A stretch of DNA of 64,000 nucleotides, taken from contig NZ_CP042906.1 in NCBI RefSeq assembly GCF_008728855.1, positions 3,532,001-3,596,000 of the forward strand, read 5' to 3'. Positions 44,916-52,737 of this stretch are shown piece by piece. The first letter of the stretch is position 1. Each line of letters begins with the position of its first letter. The notes beneath the pieces are model-generated. The model worked only from the letters and a program-made list of their open reading frames with translations. It did no database searches and had not been told where the DNA came from. The translations under genes and the position numbers were made by a program. Source of the DNA: Hypericibacter terrae. Its GTDB lineage: Bacteria; Pseudomonadota; Alphaproteobacteria; Dongiales; Dongiaceae.

Positions 44916-45260
44916 CTACGCGCCCTTCGACGGAAGCGCGCCAGACCTTGCCGCCACCTCGTCCATCTTGCGGGCCAAGTCCGTGGGCGTCAGCAGCTGC
45001 TTCTGGAACAGGATGTTGGCGAAGGTGACGATCCAGCGTTCGTAGTAAGTGAGCTTGCCGATCATCTCGCTCCCGAGCGCCTCGACGCCGCGGCGTTTCT
45101 CCTCGGTATTGATGATCTTGTGGAAATCGAGCACGTCGGCCAGCGCATGGCAGCGCTTTTCCCAGGGCTCGAGCTCATGGTCGACCCGCTGTACCGGCCC
45201 GGCCGGCAGGCCGCCGATGTCGTTCGGGAGCCGTTTGACGAGCGCTTCGCTATCGGTCAT
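44916..45260 (-). CDS. Nitrile hydratase beta-like, N-terminal-half subunit (thiocyanate hydrolase beta type)
   Basis: This 114-residue protein reads like the N-terminal half of a nitrile hydratase beta subunit: DIGGLPAGPV, ELEPWEKRCHALADVL, GKLTYYERWIVTFANILFQKQLLT. It ends before the beta-barrel half, which is encoded two genes upstream as a separate protein. Three-gene splitting is the architecture of thiocyanate hydrolase and of some three-subunit nitrile hydratases. Its ATG overlaps the stop of the catalytic subunit gene (ATGA). It may bind and help mature the cobalt subunit. Confidence 0.72.
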   Translation of the reverse strand: MTDSEALVKRLPNDIGGLPAGPVQRVDHELEPWEKRCHALADVLDFHKIINTEEKRRGVEALGSEMIGKLTYYERWIVTFANILFQKQLLTPTDLARKMDEVAARSGALPSKGA

Positions 45261-45910
45261 TGGACCGCTCCGCCCGCCGCGGGAAGCTCGACGGGCACGA
45301 CGCCGATCATGGCATCGCGGGTGACCAGGGCGGCGAGCTGCTCCTCATTGAAATCCTCGGTGCCCTCGGGCCGCTGCGGGAGCACCAGGAAACGGATCGT
45401 GGCCGTCGAATCGCTGACACGGATCTCGACATCGTCGGGAATATGCGTGCCGAACTCGGCCAGGACGGCCCGGGGCTCGATCACCGCGCGGGCCCGATAG
45501 GGCTTCGCCTTGTACCAATCCGGCGGCAAGCCCAGCACCGGGCGCGGATAACAGGAGCAGAGGGTGCAGACGATGAGGTTGTGAACCTTGTCGGTGTTCT
45601 CGAGCACGATCAGCTGCGTGTCGTCATAGAAGCTGATGCCCAGCTCCTCGCAGCCCGCGCGCCCGTTGGCGAGCAGCCGCGCGCGGAAACCGGGATCGAC
45701 CCAGGCGCGCGCCACCACTTTGGCGCCAAGCGCCGGATTGCGGGAATCGAGCACTTCGACCTGCCGGCGGATCTCGCCGGCCTTGATCAGCCCCTTCTCC
45801 ACGAGCAGCTCGCGAATCGCCGTCTCCATGATCTCGTAATAGCCGGGCGGCTGGTCGCCGGCCTGGATGGGCGTGTGGTCGTGATCGTGGTCATGATCAT
45901 GTGCGGGCAT
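45257..45910 (-). CDS. Cobalt-type nitrile hydratase alpha / thiocyanate hydrolase gamma subunit
   Basis: The 217-residue protein has the metal-binding claw VCTLCSCYP near residues 114-122; threonine in CTLC is the cobalt-type signature and the cysteines are post-translationally oxidised in the family. LGLPPDWYKAKPYRARAV follows. The N-terminus is His/Asp-rich (alternating DH from residue 4 to 12), a likely metal-loading tail. One change is CYPRP where CYPWP is common. It should hydrate a nitrile or hydrolyse thiocyanate at a low-spin Co(III) centre; which of the two is open. Confidence 0.85.
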   Translation of the reverse strand: MPAHDHDHDHDHTPIQAGDQPPGYYEIMETAIRELLVEKGLIKAGEIRRQVEVLDSRNPALGAKVVARAWVDPGFRARLLANGRAGCEELGISFYDDTQLIVLENTDKVHNLIVCTLCSCYPRPVLGLPPDWYKAKPYRARAVIEPRAVLAEFGTHIPDDVEIRVSDSTATIRFLVLPQRPEGTEDFNEEQLAALVTRDAMIGVVPVELPAAGGAVQ

Positions 45911-45913
45911 CGA

Positions 45914-46249
45914 TCAGATCCTTTCGAGCCAGGTTTCGAAGATTTCGATGCGCAGGCTGTCGCGGGGCGAGCCGGCATAGCCCGGCCACAGCTCGGTCAG
46001 TGGAATCGCCACGCGGTAATAGTGAAGCTTCGATCCGGCGTTGCGACCGAAGCCCTCCTCTTCATTGTCGAGGTTGGCCGGCTCCATCACCGCCTCGACG
46101 ACCGCCGATTTCCCGCGGACATAGAGCGGCACGCGATAGTGGCCGACGGGAAAGCGCATCGAGACCCTGACGCGATCGCCGGCGGCGAAGATCGGGGCCT
46201 CGCCCAGCGCGAGAACGATGCCGGTCGAGCGGGAGGGCGTCGCCATCAT
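45914..46249 (-). CDS. Nitrile hydratase beta-like, C-terminal-half subunit (thiocyanate hydrolase alpha type)
   Basis: The start is one of two adjacent ATGs (46249/46246) with GGAAG seven bases upstream. The 111-residue protein matches the SH3-like C-terminal half of nitrile hydratase beta: FAAGDRVRVSMRFPVGHYRVPLYVRGKSAVVE, then HYYRVAIPLTELWPGY and IEIFETWLE. It opens the operon, three bases before the cobalt subunit gene. Gene order is C-half, catalytic, N-half. Confidence 0.72.
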   Translation of the reverse strand: MMATPSRSTGIVLALGEAPIFAAGDRVRVSMRFPVGHYRVPLYVRGKSAVVEAVMEPANLDNEEEGFGRNAGSKLHYYRVAIPLTELWPGYAGSPRDSLRIEIFETWLERI

Positions 46250-46269
46250 GAACAAACTTCCATGTTCGA

Positions 46270-46308
46270 GCAAACAAGGGGTCGGCGCATCATCACAGCA
46301 TTGTTTGC
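46270..46308. promoter_or_regulatory. Inverted repeat upstream of the nitrile hydratase-like operon
   Basis: GCAAACAA (46270-46277) and TTGTTTGC (46301-46308) form perfect 8-bp arms 23 bases apart, 21 to 59 bases ahead of the first gene of the operon. It could be an operator or cooperative regulator site; no regulator gene is adjacent. Confidence 0.35.
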
Positions 46309-46368
46309 GGACACCCGCCAGCATGCGGGGCGACGGTTACGATCGTCTCCTTCAAATTGAGCAAGTTC

Positions 46369-46656
46369 CTACCAACTGAATTTGAGCTCGACGCCGAAAT
46401 GGCTGCTGTCACGACCGCCTGCGTCGCGGATGGCGGCACCCGTGTCGTCATGGACGGCCTCGATCGCGCCCGCGAGGTTCGCGTTGAAACCATAACCGAT
46501 GGCTTCAGACGAATCAGATTGGCGGAGCGCGTGATAGGCGCAGAGCGTATTGCTCCCGATCGGATGACGCTCGATGCGCAGGGTGCTGGAGCGGTCGGCT
46601 GCATCTCCGTCACGCCGCCCAGGACGGCGGACCGTATGACAATGGAGACTTCCAAG
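46369..46656 (-). pseudogene. Remnant of an outer-membrane beta-barrel protein C-terminus
   Basis: A frame closed upstream by a stop and lacking a start encodes alternating strand-like sequence (EAIGYGFNANLAGAIEAVHDD). It ends GVELKFSW-stop, the aromatic-terminal pattern of outer-membrane barrels recognised by BamA. About 95 residues remain, equal to the last few strands. The rest of a porin-like gene seems lost. The call rests on pattern only. Confidence 0.4.
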
Positions 46657-46793
46657 TCACGACGCGCGCCCGCGTCGCCCGCGGGGAAGCCGCGCTGCCC
46701 CCTTCCCTGTCGTCGGATAAAGCGGCACTGTCCCAACCGGGCGCGGCCTGCTAGATCATTCCCTCCCGCCATCGCCGCAACCCGGTTCCCGAC

Positions 46794-48038
46794 ATGACGC
46801 CGACGGTCCCGCAGGCCCGCATTTTCTACGGCTGGTTCGTCGTCGCGGCGGCCTTTACCGTGATGTTCGTGGGCTTCGGCAGCGCTTACACCTTCAGCGC
46901 CTTCGTCGATTCCCTGCAGCAGGATTTCGGGGCTTCGCGCGGGTCGGTCTCGCTGGTCTTCTCGCTGGCGGGCTTCCTCTATTTCGGGTTGGGGGTGGTC
47001 AGCGGCCCGCTCGCCGACCGCTGGGGCTCGCGTCGCATGGCCATCGCCGGCATGATCCTGGTCGGCCTGGGACTGGCGCTCGCGAGCGTGGCCCGGACAA
47101 TCACCGAGGTCTATGCGGCCTACGGGCTCGGAGTCGGCCTCGGGGTGGGTTTTTCCTATGTGCCCGCCGTGGCCGCGGTCCAGCGCTGGTTCGTCCGCCG
47201 TCGCGGCTTCGCCTCCGGTCTCGCCGTCAGCGGTATCGGCGTCGGTACGCTGGTGCTACCGGCGCTGGCCGTGCAGCTCGTCGAGGCCCTGGGCTGGCGC
47301 GAGGCCTATCTCGTCCTGGGGGCGCTGGCCGCGTTGCTGGGTGCCGGCATGTCGCTCCTCTTCGCCGACGATCCGCGCCATCGCGGGCTCGCTCCGGACG
47401 GCGATCCCCCGAAACCGGACGCCCATAGGGAGCGCCCCTTGGGCATGACGCTCGGCGAGGCGATGCGCACCCGGCAATTCGTCTGCCTCTATGCGGCTTG
47501 CCTGATCTGCTCTTTCGGCATCTTCATGCCCTTCGTCCATCTCGTGCCCTTCGCGCTGGATCATGGGGTCGAGCGGTCGGCGGCGGCCTTTCTGCTCGGC
47601 ATCATCGGGATCGGCAGCACGGCGGGACGGTTCCTCCTCGGCGGCCTCGCCGACCGGCTCGGCCGTTACTCGTTCCTCCTGGCGCTCTTCGTCGGCATGG
47701 CGCTCGCCCTCACCATCTGGGCCTTCGCCACCGGCTTCTGGTCACTCGCCCTTTTCTCCTTCGTCTATGGCGTGCTCTATGGCGGCTGGGTCGCGATTCT
47801 CCCCTCGGTCGTCATGGATTGCTTCGGCGGCCGCAGCATCAGCAGCATCATGGGCATCCTCTTCACCAGCGTGGCCTTCGGCACGCTGATCGGCCCCAGC
47901 GCTGCCGGTTTCGCCTTCGATCTCAGCCATAGCTACACCCTGCCGATCCTGACCGGGGTGGCGGCGAACCTCGTCGCCGGCTTCATTGCGGCGCTGGCCA
48001 GGAAGAACCCTTCGCCCGCCGGTGAACCGGCGCGCTGA
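46794..48038 (+). CDS. MFS transporter, oxalate/formate or monocarboxylate type
   Basis: The 414-residue, 12-helix protein has YGWFVVAAAF at the start, GPLADRWGSRRMAIAGM between helices 2 and 3, and GLGVGLGVGFSYVPAVAAVQRWF in helix 4, as in OFA/MCT-like carriers. The C-terminal half repeats the MFS signature (GGLADRLGRYSFLL). The likely substrate is a small organic acid, not readable. It stands alone between an intergenic remnant and a sigma-54 promoter. Confidence 0.85.
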   Translation: MTPTVPQARIFYGWFVVAAAFTVMFVGFGSAYTFSAFVDSLQQDFGASRGSVSLVFSLAGFLYFGLGVVSGPLADRWGSRRMAIAGMILVGLGLALASVARTITEVYAAYGLGVGLGVGFSYVPAVAAVQRWFVRRRGFASGLAVSGIGVGTLVLPALAVQLVEALGWREAYLVLGALAALLGAGMSLLFADDPRHRGLAPDGDPPKPDAHRERPLGMTLGEAMRTRQFVCLYAACLICSFGIFMPFVHLVPFALDHGVERSAAAFLLGIIGIGSTAGRFLLGGLADRLGRYSFLLALFVGMALALTIWAFATGFWSLALFSFVYGVLYGGWVAILPSVVMDCFGGRSISSIMGILFTSVAFGTLIGPSAAGFAFDLSHSYTLPILTGVAANLVAGFIAALARKNPSPAGEPAR

Positions 48039-48161
48039 GGGAGCCGCTCTGCCGTCGCGACCGGAAATTCCTGCCCGGCAAAGATTTCCCCGATCCCGCC
48101 GCGGCAGGCGAGAAGCGAAACCCAACCGCCGGAAATCGAAGCCATAAGGAAACGAGGATCC

Positions 48162-48177
48162 AGGCACGGAATTTGCA
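48162..48177 (+). promoter_or_regulatory. Sigma-54 (RpoN) promoter
   Basis: AGGCAC-N5-TTGCA has the invariant GG and GC of -24/-12 promoters exactly ten bases apart. It lies 32 bases ahead of the ATG of the small protein gene, a suitable distance, so that gene likely needs RpoN and an enhancer-binding activator. Confidence 0.7.
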
Positions 48178-48208
48178 GGATGAGGCGCCACGGACCGGAG
48201 ATTTCCTT

Positions 48209-48523
48209 ATGAACATTCCTCCCATCGGCGTGCCCGCCCCGACCTATTCCAAGCCCGGCTCGAACACGCCCGCCCTGGATCCGGCGCCGGATAGCAGCGC
48301 CAAGGAGGATGTCGAGGCCGAGTTCCTCGCCTATGCCAGGATGTCGCCGGCAGAGCGCATGCGGGACAACATCCTCAAGAGCATGGGCCTGACCGAGGAC
48401 GACGTGAACGCGATGTCCCCGGCGGACCGGCAGAAGCTCGAAGACAAGATCAAGGAACTGATCAAGCAGCAGATGGAAGCGGCCGCCAAGAAGAAGGGCC
48501 AGCTCCTCGACGTCGCGGTCTGA
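48209..48523 (+). CDS. Conserved small alphaproteobacterial protein, RpoN-driven
   Basis: The ATG has GGAG eight bases upstream. The 104-residue protein has a Pro-rich first third and then a helical part with YARMSPAERMRDNILKSMGL and MSPADRQKLEDKIKELIKQQ, two related SPA-R helices. I recall similar MTPAERMR...LGLTEEDL stretches in uncharacterised alphaproteobacterial proteins, without known function. No signal peptide is seen. The sigma-54 promoter suggests a link to flagellar, nitrogen or surface-stress control. Confidence 0.75.
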   Translation: MNIPPIGVPAPTYSKPGSNTPALDPAPDSSAKEDVEAEFLAYARMSPAERMRDNILKSMGLTEDDVNAMSPADRQKLEDKIKELIKQQMEAAAKKKGQLLDVAV

Positions 48524-48542
48524 TTGCGGTCAATTCTTGCAA

Positions 48543-49160
48543 TCAAGCGGCCGTTTCGGCCACGGTGCGCCGGCCGGCCTTCAGATCCTCCACGAACTGC
48601 CGGTATTGCCGCCACTTCTCCCCATCGTCGTCGATGCGCAGAATGTAGGACGGATGGATGGTCGCGAGCATCTTGCCGCCCTCCGGGATCGGCAGGGCAC
48701 GGCCGCGGATCATGTTGATCGCGAATGGGCGTCCCAGGACGCTGCGCACGGCCGTGGCGCCCAAGGCCACGACGAGGGATGGCTTGACGATCCGGCGTTC
48801 GAGATCGAGCCACCAATGGCAGCGCTCGATCTCATGGACATCGGGCCGTTTGTGCATCCGCCGCTTGCCGCGCTGCTCGAACTTGAAATGCTTGACCGCG
48901 TTGGTGACGAACACCGCCTCACGCTCGATGCCGGCCTCCGCCAGGGCCTGATCCAGGATGCGGCCGGCCGGCCCGACGAAGGGTTTGCCCGCGAGGTCTT
49001 CTTGATCGCCGGGCTGCTCGCCCACCAGCATGATGCGCGCCCGCGCCGGCCCCTCGCCCGGCACGACTTGCGTCGCACCTTTGTATAAGGGACAGCGCCG
49101 GCAGGAGGCCTCCGCCGCCCGGAGCGCCTTCAACGATGTGATATCGGATGTCGAGGTCAT
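48543..49160 (-). CDS. udgX: UdgX-type uracil-DNA glycosylase superfamily protein
   Basis: The start at 49160 has GGAAG seven bases upstream. The 205-residue protein has a 4Fe-4S family-4-like layout: SCRRCPLYKGAT near 19-30, VGEQPGDQEDLAGKPFVGPAG near 46-66, and HPSYILR near 180. Between them is RGKRRMHKRP with His103, corresponding to the KRRIH loop of UdgX, whose histidine forms a covalent bond with uracil-excised DNA. The isoleucine is replaced by methionine here. It should trap or excise uracil in DNA. Confidence 0.85.
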   Translation of the reverse strand: MTSTSDITSLKALRAAEASCRRCPLYKGATQVVPGEGPARARIMLVGEQPGDQEDLAGKPFVGPAGRILDQALAEAGIEREAVFVTNAVKHFKFEQRGKRRMHKRPDVHEIERCHWWLDLERRIVKPSLVVALGATAVRSVLGRPFAINMIRGRALPIPEGGKMLATIHPSYILRIDDDGEKWRQYRQFVEDLKAGRRTVAETAA

Positions 49161-49162
49161 GT

Positions 49163-49407
49163 CCGTTCTTCCGGCAAAGGGAGAACGGCGACGCAATCTT
49201 GGAGTTCCGCCCGCCGGATGATCACCGAGGAGTCGGCCAGCGGCGAGGGACGACGCACCAGATCCATGCCCTCATCGACAAGACTGATCCCACGGTCGAG
49301 CAGCCGCGGGATCCGCGCCACAGCATGGGCCTTCAAGAACTCGCCGGCAATCGGCCGCAGGATCGAACTCCCAGCGTCCCTGGAGCTGTGAGGGTGGGCT
49401 CGCTCCC
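49163..49407 (-). pseudogene. Fragment of a LysR-type regulator (effector domain)
   Basis: One frame reads [18 protein letters not shown], then [18 protein letters not shown] and PLADSSVIIRRAEL, the central LysR substrate-domain pattern. A neighbouring frame just upstream carries [11 protein letters not shown], the usual preceding segment, so a frameshift separates them. No DNA-binding domain remains and the fragment abuts the udgX start. It looks like a decayed regulator, perhaps once of the hydrolase gene on the other strand. Confidence 0.55.
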
Positions 49408-49524
49408 AGGTGCCGCGCATTCGCCCACCATCGACATGTCGACCTCCCACCGGTCGGCGAGCATGCGCCGGCAGACCGAGCGCCATGGCAGGCGCAGAAA
49501 AACCGAACCACGCGAGATCGATCG

Positions 49525-50514
49525 ATGCAGAAAACATTGACTGCCGCCTTCGCTGCCAGATGGATCACGGCCCTCGCCATCATTGTTCTCGTCACAGTCA
49601 CCTGCGGCGGCGCACCGGCGCGAGCCGCATCCGCCATGCCAGCGGTCGTTGTGACCCACTATCACACGGTCGCGGTGGATGGGGTCGACATCTTCTATCG
49701 CGAGGCGGGTCCTGCCGATGGCCCGGTCGTGCTGCTATTGCACGGTTTCCCGACCTCTTCGCATATGTTCCGCAATCTGATCCCCCTCCTCGCCGACCGC
49801 TATCACGTGATCGCACCCGACTATCCGGGCTTCGGGCAGAGCGCGATGCCCGATCACAGCCAGTTCGCCTACACCTTCGGCCATTATGCCGACCTCATGG
49901 ACGGGCTGCTGCAGCAGCTCAAGATCCAGCGCTACGCGATGTATGTGATGGATTATGGCGCGCCCGTCGGCTATCGGCTGGCGCTGAAGCATCCCGAGCG
50001 GGTCAGCGGCCTGATCGTCCAGAACGGCAATGCCTATGAAGAGGGGCTGAAGGAATTCTGGGATCCGATCAAGGCCTATTGGGCGGACGGGTCGGCGGCC
50101 CATCGCGAGGCGCTGAGCTTCCTGGTGGCGCCGGAGACGACGAAGTTCCAGTACACCGACGGTATGAGCGATCTCACCCGCATCGATCCGGACAACTGGG
50201 TCCACGACCAGGCCCTGCTGGACCGTCCCGGCAACAAGGACATCCAGCTCGACCTGTTCCACGACTACGGCACCAATGTGCCGCTCTACCCGAAGTTCCA
50301 GGCCTTCTTCCGCGACTACAAGCCGCCGACCCTGATCGTCTGGGGCAAGAACGACAAGATCTTCCCGGCTGACGGTGCCTCGCCTTATCTGCGCGACCTG
50401 CCGGACGCCGAGCTCCATCTGCTCGACACCGGCCATTTCGCGCTCGAGGACAAGCTCGACGTCATGGCGCCCATGATCCATGACTTCCTGGATCGCAAGG
50501 TGGCGCCGCACTAA
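49525..50514 (+). CDS. Secreted alpha/beta hydrolase with Asp nucleophile
   Basis: The 329-residue protein has a signal peptide (hydrophobic core at 13-27, probable cleavage after ARA near 34). The alpha/beta-hydrolase domain has [13 protein letters not shown] (oxyanion), [10 protein letters not shown], and [13 protein letters not shown], where aspartate takes the nucleophile position as in haloalkane dehalogenases and epoxide hydrolases. The acid and base would be Asp in [10 protein letters not shown] and His in DTGHFALED. The substrate is unknown; the periplasm is the expected site. Confidence 0.82.
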   Translation: MQKTLTAAFAARWITALAIIVLVTVTCGGAPARAASAMPAVVVTHYHTVAVDGVDIFYREAGPADGPVVLLLHGFPTSSHMFRNLIPLLADRYHVIAPDYPGFGQSAMPDHSQFAYTFGHYADLMDGLLQQLKIQRYAMYVMDYGAPVGYRLALKHPERVSGLIVQNGNAYEEGLKEFWDPIKAYWADGSAAHREALSFLVAPETTKFQYTDGMSDLTRIDPDNWVHDQALLDRPGNKDIQLDLFHDYGTNVPLYPKFQAFFRDYKPPTLIVWGKNDKIFPADGASPYLRDLPDAELHLLDTGHFALEDKLDVMAPMIHDFLDRKVAPH

Positions 50515-50521
50515 GTCCCTT

Positions 50522-50566
50522 CGATCGGCCCGCGCGTCGATCCGAGAGGCGGGCCGATCGTTCTAT
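50522..50566. terminator. Bidirectional terminator between convergent genes
   Basis: CGATCGGCCCGC and GCGGGCCGATCG form a perfect 12-bp stem around a 15-base loop, followed on the plus strand by TTCTAT. It lies between the stop codons of the hydrolase and the dehydrogenase, which converge here. Confidence 0.75.
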
Positions 50567-51444
50567 CGGACGCCGGAATCGGTGCGCGCCTCGAGCGCGC
50601 GTACGACGGCCGCCATGTCGGCCTGGCCATGTCCGAGCGCCAGGGTCTCGGCATAGAGCGCGTGGCAGACATCGAGCAGCGGGGTGGCGAGCCTGGCCTC
50701 CCTCGCCGCGTCGGCCACCAGCCGGTTGTTCATCAGCACATCGGCGATCGCGGCCTGGACGGAGAAATCGCGGGCCACCAGCTTGGCGCCCTTCACGCGC
50801 GACACGGCGCTCGCCATCGGCCCGGCATCGAGCACCGCCAGGAACTGCTGCATGTCGACGCCCTGCCGGTCGGCAAAATGCGCTGCCTCCGCGAGCCCGG
50901 TCACCATGGTAAGGAGAAACAGATTGACCGAGAGCTTCATCAGCAGGGCACTCGGCACCGCGCCGCAGACGATCGTCTGATGGCACATCGGCCTGAGCAG
51001 GGGGCGGACCTCGTCGACGCTGGCGGGATCGCCCGCCAGCATCGCCACGAGCTGCCCGGCCTCGGCCGGTTTGCGCGAGCCGGATACGGGCGCTTCGACA
51101 TAGCGGCCGCCGGCCGCCCTGATCTTGGCCTCGAGCCCGCGCGAATAGTCGGGCGCGGTCGTTCCCATATGGACGATGATGCGATCGGCGACATGGGAAG
51201 CGAAGGCCGGGCTACCGCGGCCGAGCACCTCGTCGATGGCGGCGCCATTGGCCAGCATCAGGATCACGATGGGGGCCTGGGCGAAGACTTCGTCCGGGCC
51301 CGCCGCGACCCGGGCACCGGCGGCGCGCAGCGGCTCGCATTTGTCGGCAGCGCGGGTCCAGACAATGAGGGGGGTTCCGGCGCGGGCCAGATTCAGCGCC
51401 ATGGGCTCGCCCATATTGCCGAGACCGATAAAACCGATGGTCAT
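50563..51444 (-). CDS. NAD(P)-dependent dehydrogenase, 3-hydroxyisobutyrate dehydrogenase family
   Basis: The ATG at 51444 has GGAG seven bases upstream; an ATG four codons earlier is possible. The 293-residue protein begins [23 protein letters not shown] (Rossmann) and has [20 protein letters not shown] near 120 and [18 protein letters not shown] near 170 with the catalytic lysine in the beta-hydroxyacid dehydrogenase pattern. It would oxidise a beta-hydroxyacid or reduce a semialdehyde such as glyoxylate or succinic semialdehyde. No operon partner was seen. Confidence 0.85.
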   Translation of the reverse strand: MTIGFIGLGNMGEPMALNLARAGTPLIVWTRAADKCEPLRAAGARVAAGPDEVFAQAPIVILMLANGAAIDEVLGRGSPAFASHVADRIIVHMGTTAPDYSRGLEAKIRAAGGRYVEAPVSGSRKPAEAGQLVAMLAGDPASVDEVRPLLRPMCHQTIVCGAVPSALLMKLSVNLFLLTMVTGLAEAAHFADRQGVDMQQFLAVLDAGPMASAVSRVKGAKLVARDFSVQAAIADVLMNNRLVADAAREARLATPLLDVCHALYAETLALGHGQADMAAVVRALEARTDSGVR

Positions 51445-51803
51445 GGGCTTCTCCATCCCGAGGTTCGAGCAGCGTTACGCTGCCAAAAATCCTAACCCAG
51501 GGCGCGGGACGTTGCCTTGAGTGGCTAAGCAAAGCTGCATCGCGCGCCGCGCATACGATGCCGGGAACAGCTTCCGCGGCGTTCCGTTTCGACAGCCGTG
51601 GGCCGCGTCAGCCGAACCTGGCGGCAAAGAGAACAGGGCGGATTTCTCCGGCTTCTCGCCCTGGCCACCGAAACGGCAGACGAGCTCTTGTCCCGCCCGG
51701 CCCACACCCCCTCTCCTTCGCAATACGTTCGGCGGAAAGGCTTGTCCCCCGAGCCGCGACCGGGGAAGCTCGCTCCCGACTGGAGCGAGGGAGGCAGCCG
51801 CGC
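51445..51803. other. Intergenic region between divergent dehydrogenase and exonuclease genes
   Basis: About 360 bases holding two divergent promoters by position. Frames here on both strands are not protein-like, and no clear -35/-10 or operator was found. Confidence 0.4.
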
Positions 51804-52718
51804 ATGAAGATCGCGACCTTCAACGTGAATGGCATCAACGGGCGCTTGCCCGCCCTGATCCGCTGGCTGGGCACGGCCAAGCCCGACATCGTCTGTCTGC
51901 AGGAGCTGAAGACGCCGCAGGAGGCATTTCCGGAGGCGGCCCTGAAACAGGCCGGTTATGGCGCGATCTGGCAGGGCCAGAAGAGCTGGAACGGCGTCGC
52001 CATCCTGGCGCGCGGTGCCACCCCGGTCGAGACGCGCCGCGGACTGCCGGGCGATCCCGAGGACGACCATAGCCGCTATATCGAGGCCGCGATCGGCGGC
52101 GCGACCATCGGCTGCCTCTATCTGCCGAACGGCAATCCGGCGCCGGGTCCGAAGTTCGATTACAAGCTGCGCTGGTTCCAGCGGCTCTCCGCTTACGCCA
52201 GGAAGCAGCTTGCGCGAAAGATCCCCTTCGTGCTGGCCGGCGACTACAACGTGATCCCGACCGATCTCGACGTCTACAAGCCCGAGAGCTGGAAGAACGA
52301 CGCGCTGTTCCTGCCGGAAAGCAGGAAGGCGTTCCAGGCACTGGTGGCGCAGGGCTGGACCGACGCGCTGCGCGCGCTCCATCCCGACGAACGCATCTAT
52401 ACCTTCTGGGACTACTTCCGGAATCACTGGGGCCGCAATGCGGGCCTGCGGATCGACCATCTGCTCCTCAGCCCCGCACTCGCCAAGCGCCTGGTGGCCG
52501 CCGGGGTCGATCGCGAGGTCCGCGGCTGGCCCAAGGCCAGCGACCACGCGCCGACCTGGATCGAGCTTGCCGAGAAAGGCGCCACCGTAAGAGCGCAGGC
52601 TGGAAAAGCGAAGGCAGCGAGACCCGCCGCCCGGTCGGGGCCGCCCAAACCGTCCTCTCGCAGCAGAGCCCAGCCGAAGAAGCCCTCCGGACGAGGACGC
52701 GGTCGCTCAGCCGAGTGA
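51804..52718 (+). CDS. xth: Exodeoxyribonuclease III (AP endonuclease family) with basic tail
   Basis: AGGGAGG lies nine bases before the ATG. The 304-residue protein has the Xth fold: MKIATFNVNGINGRL, CLQELKTPQ with the metal-binding Glu, LAGDYNVIPTDLDVY, the WDYFRNHWGRNAGLRIDHLL segment, and KASDHAPTWIEL with the final Asp-His pair. It repairs abasic sites and removes 3' blocks. Residues after about 260 are a Lys/Arg/Pro/Ser-rich extension not found in the enzyme core, possibly a nonspecific DNA-binding tail. Confidence 0.9.
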   Translation: MKIATFNVNGINGRLPALIRWLGTAKPDIVCLQELKTPQEAFPEAALKQAGYGAIWQGQKSWNGVAILARGATPVETRRGLPGDPEDDHSRYIEAAIGGATIGCLYLPNGNPAPGPKFDYKLRWFQRLSAYARKQLARKIPFVLAGDYNVIPTDLDVYKPESWKNDALFLPESRKAFQALVAQGWTDALRALHPDERIYTFWDYFRNHWGRNAGLRIDHLLLSPALAKRLVAAGVDREVRGWPKASDHAPTWIELAEKGATVRAQAGKAKAARPAARSGPPKPSSRSRAQPKKPSGRGRGRSAE

Positions 52719-52737
52719 CGCGGCGCCGGGAAGCGGC

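Noticed and set aside
46357-46797. Plus-strand frame of 146 codons upstream of the MFS gene
   Set aside because: The N-terminus lacks a family pattern, the second half is Arg/Pro-rich, and it overlaps the MFS start. The opposite strand gives a better barrel-like remnant.
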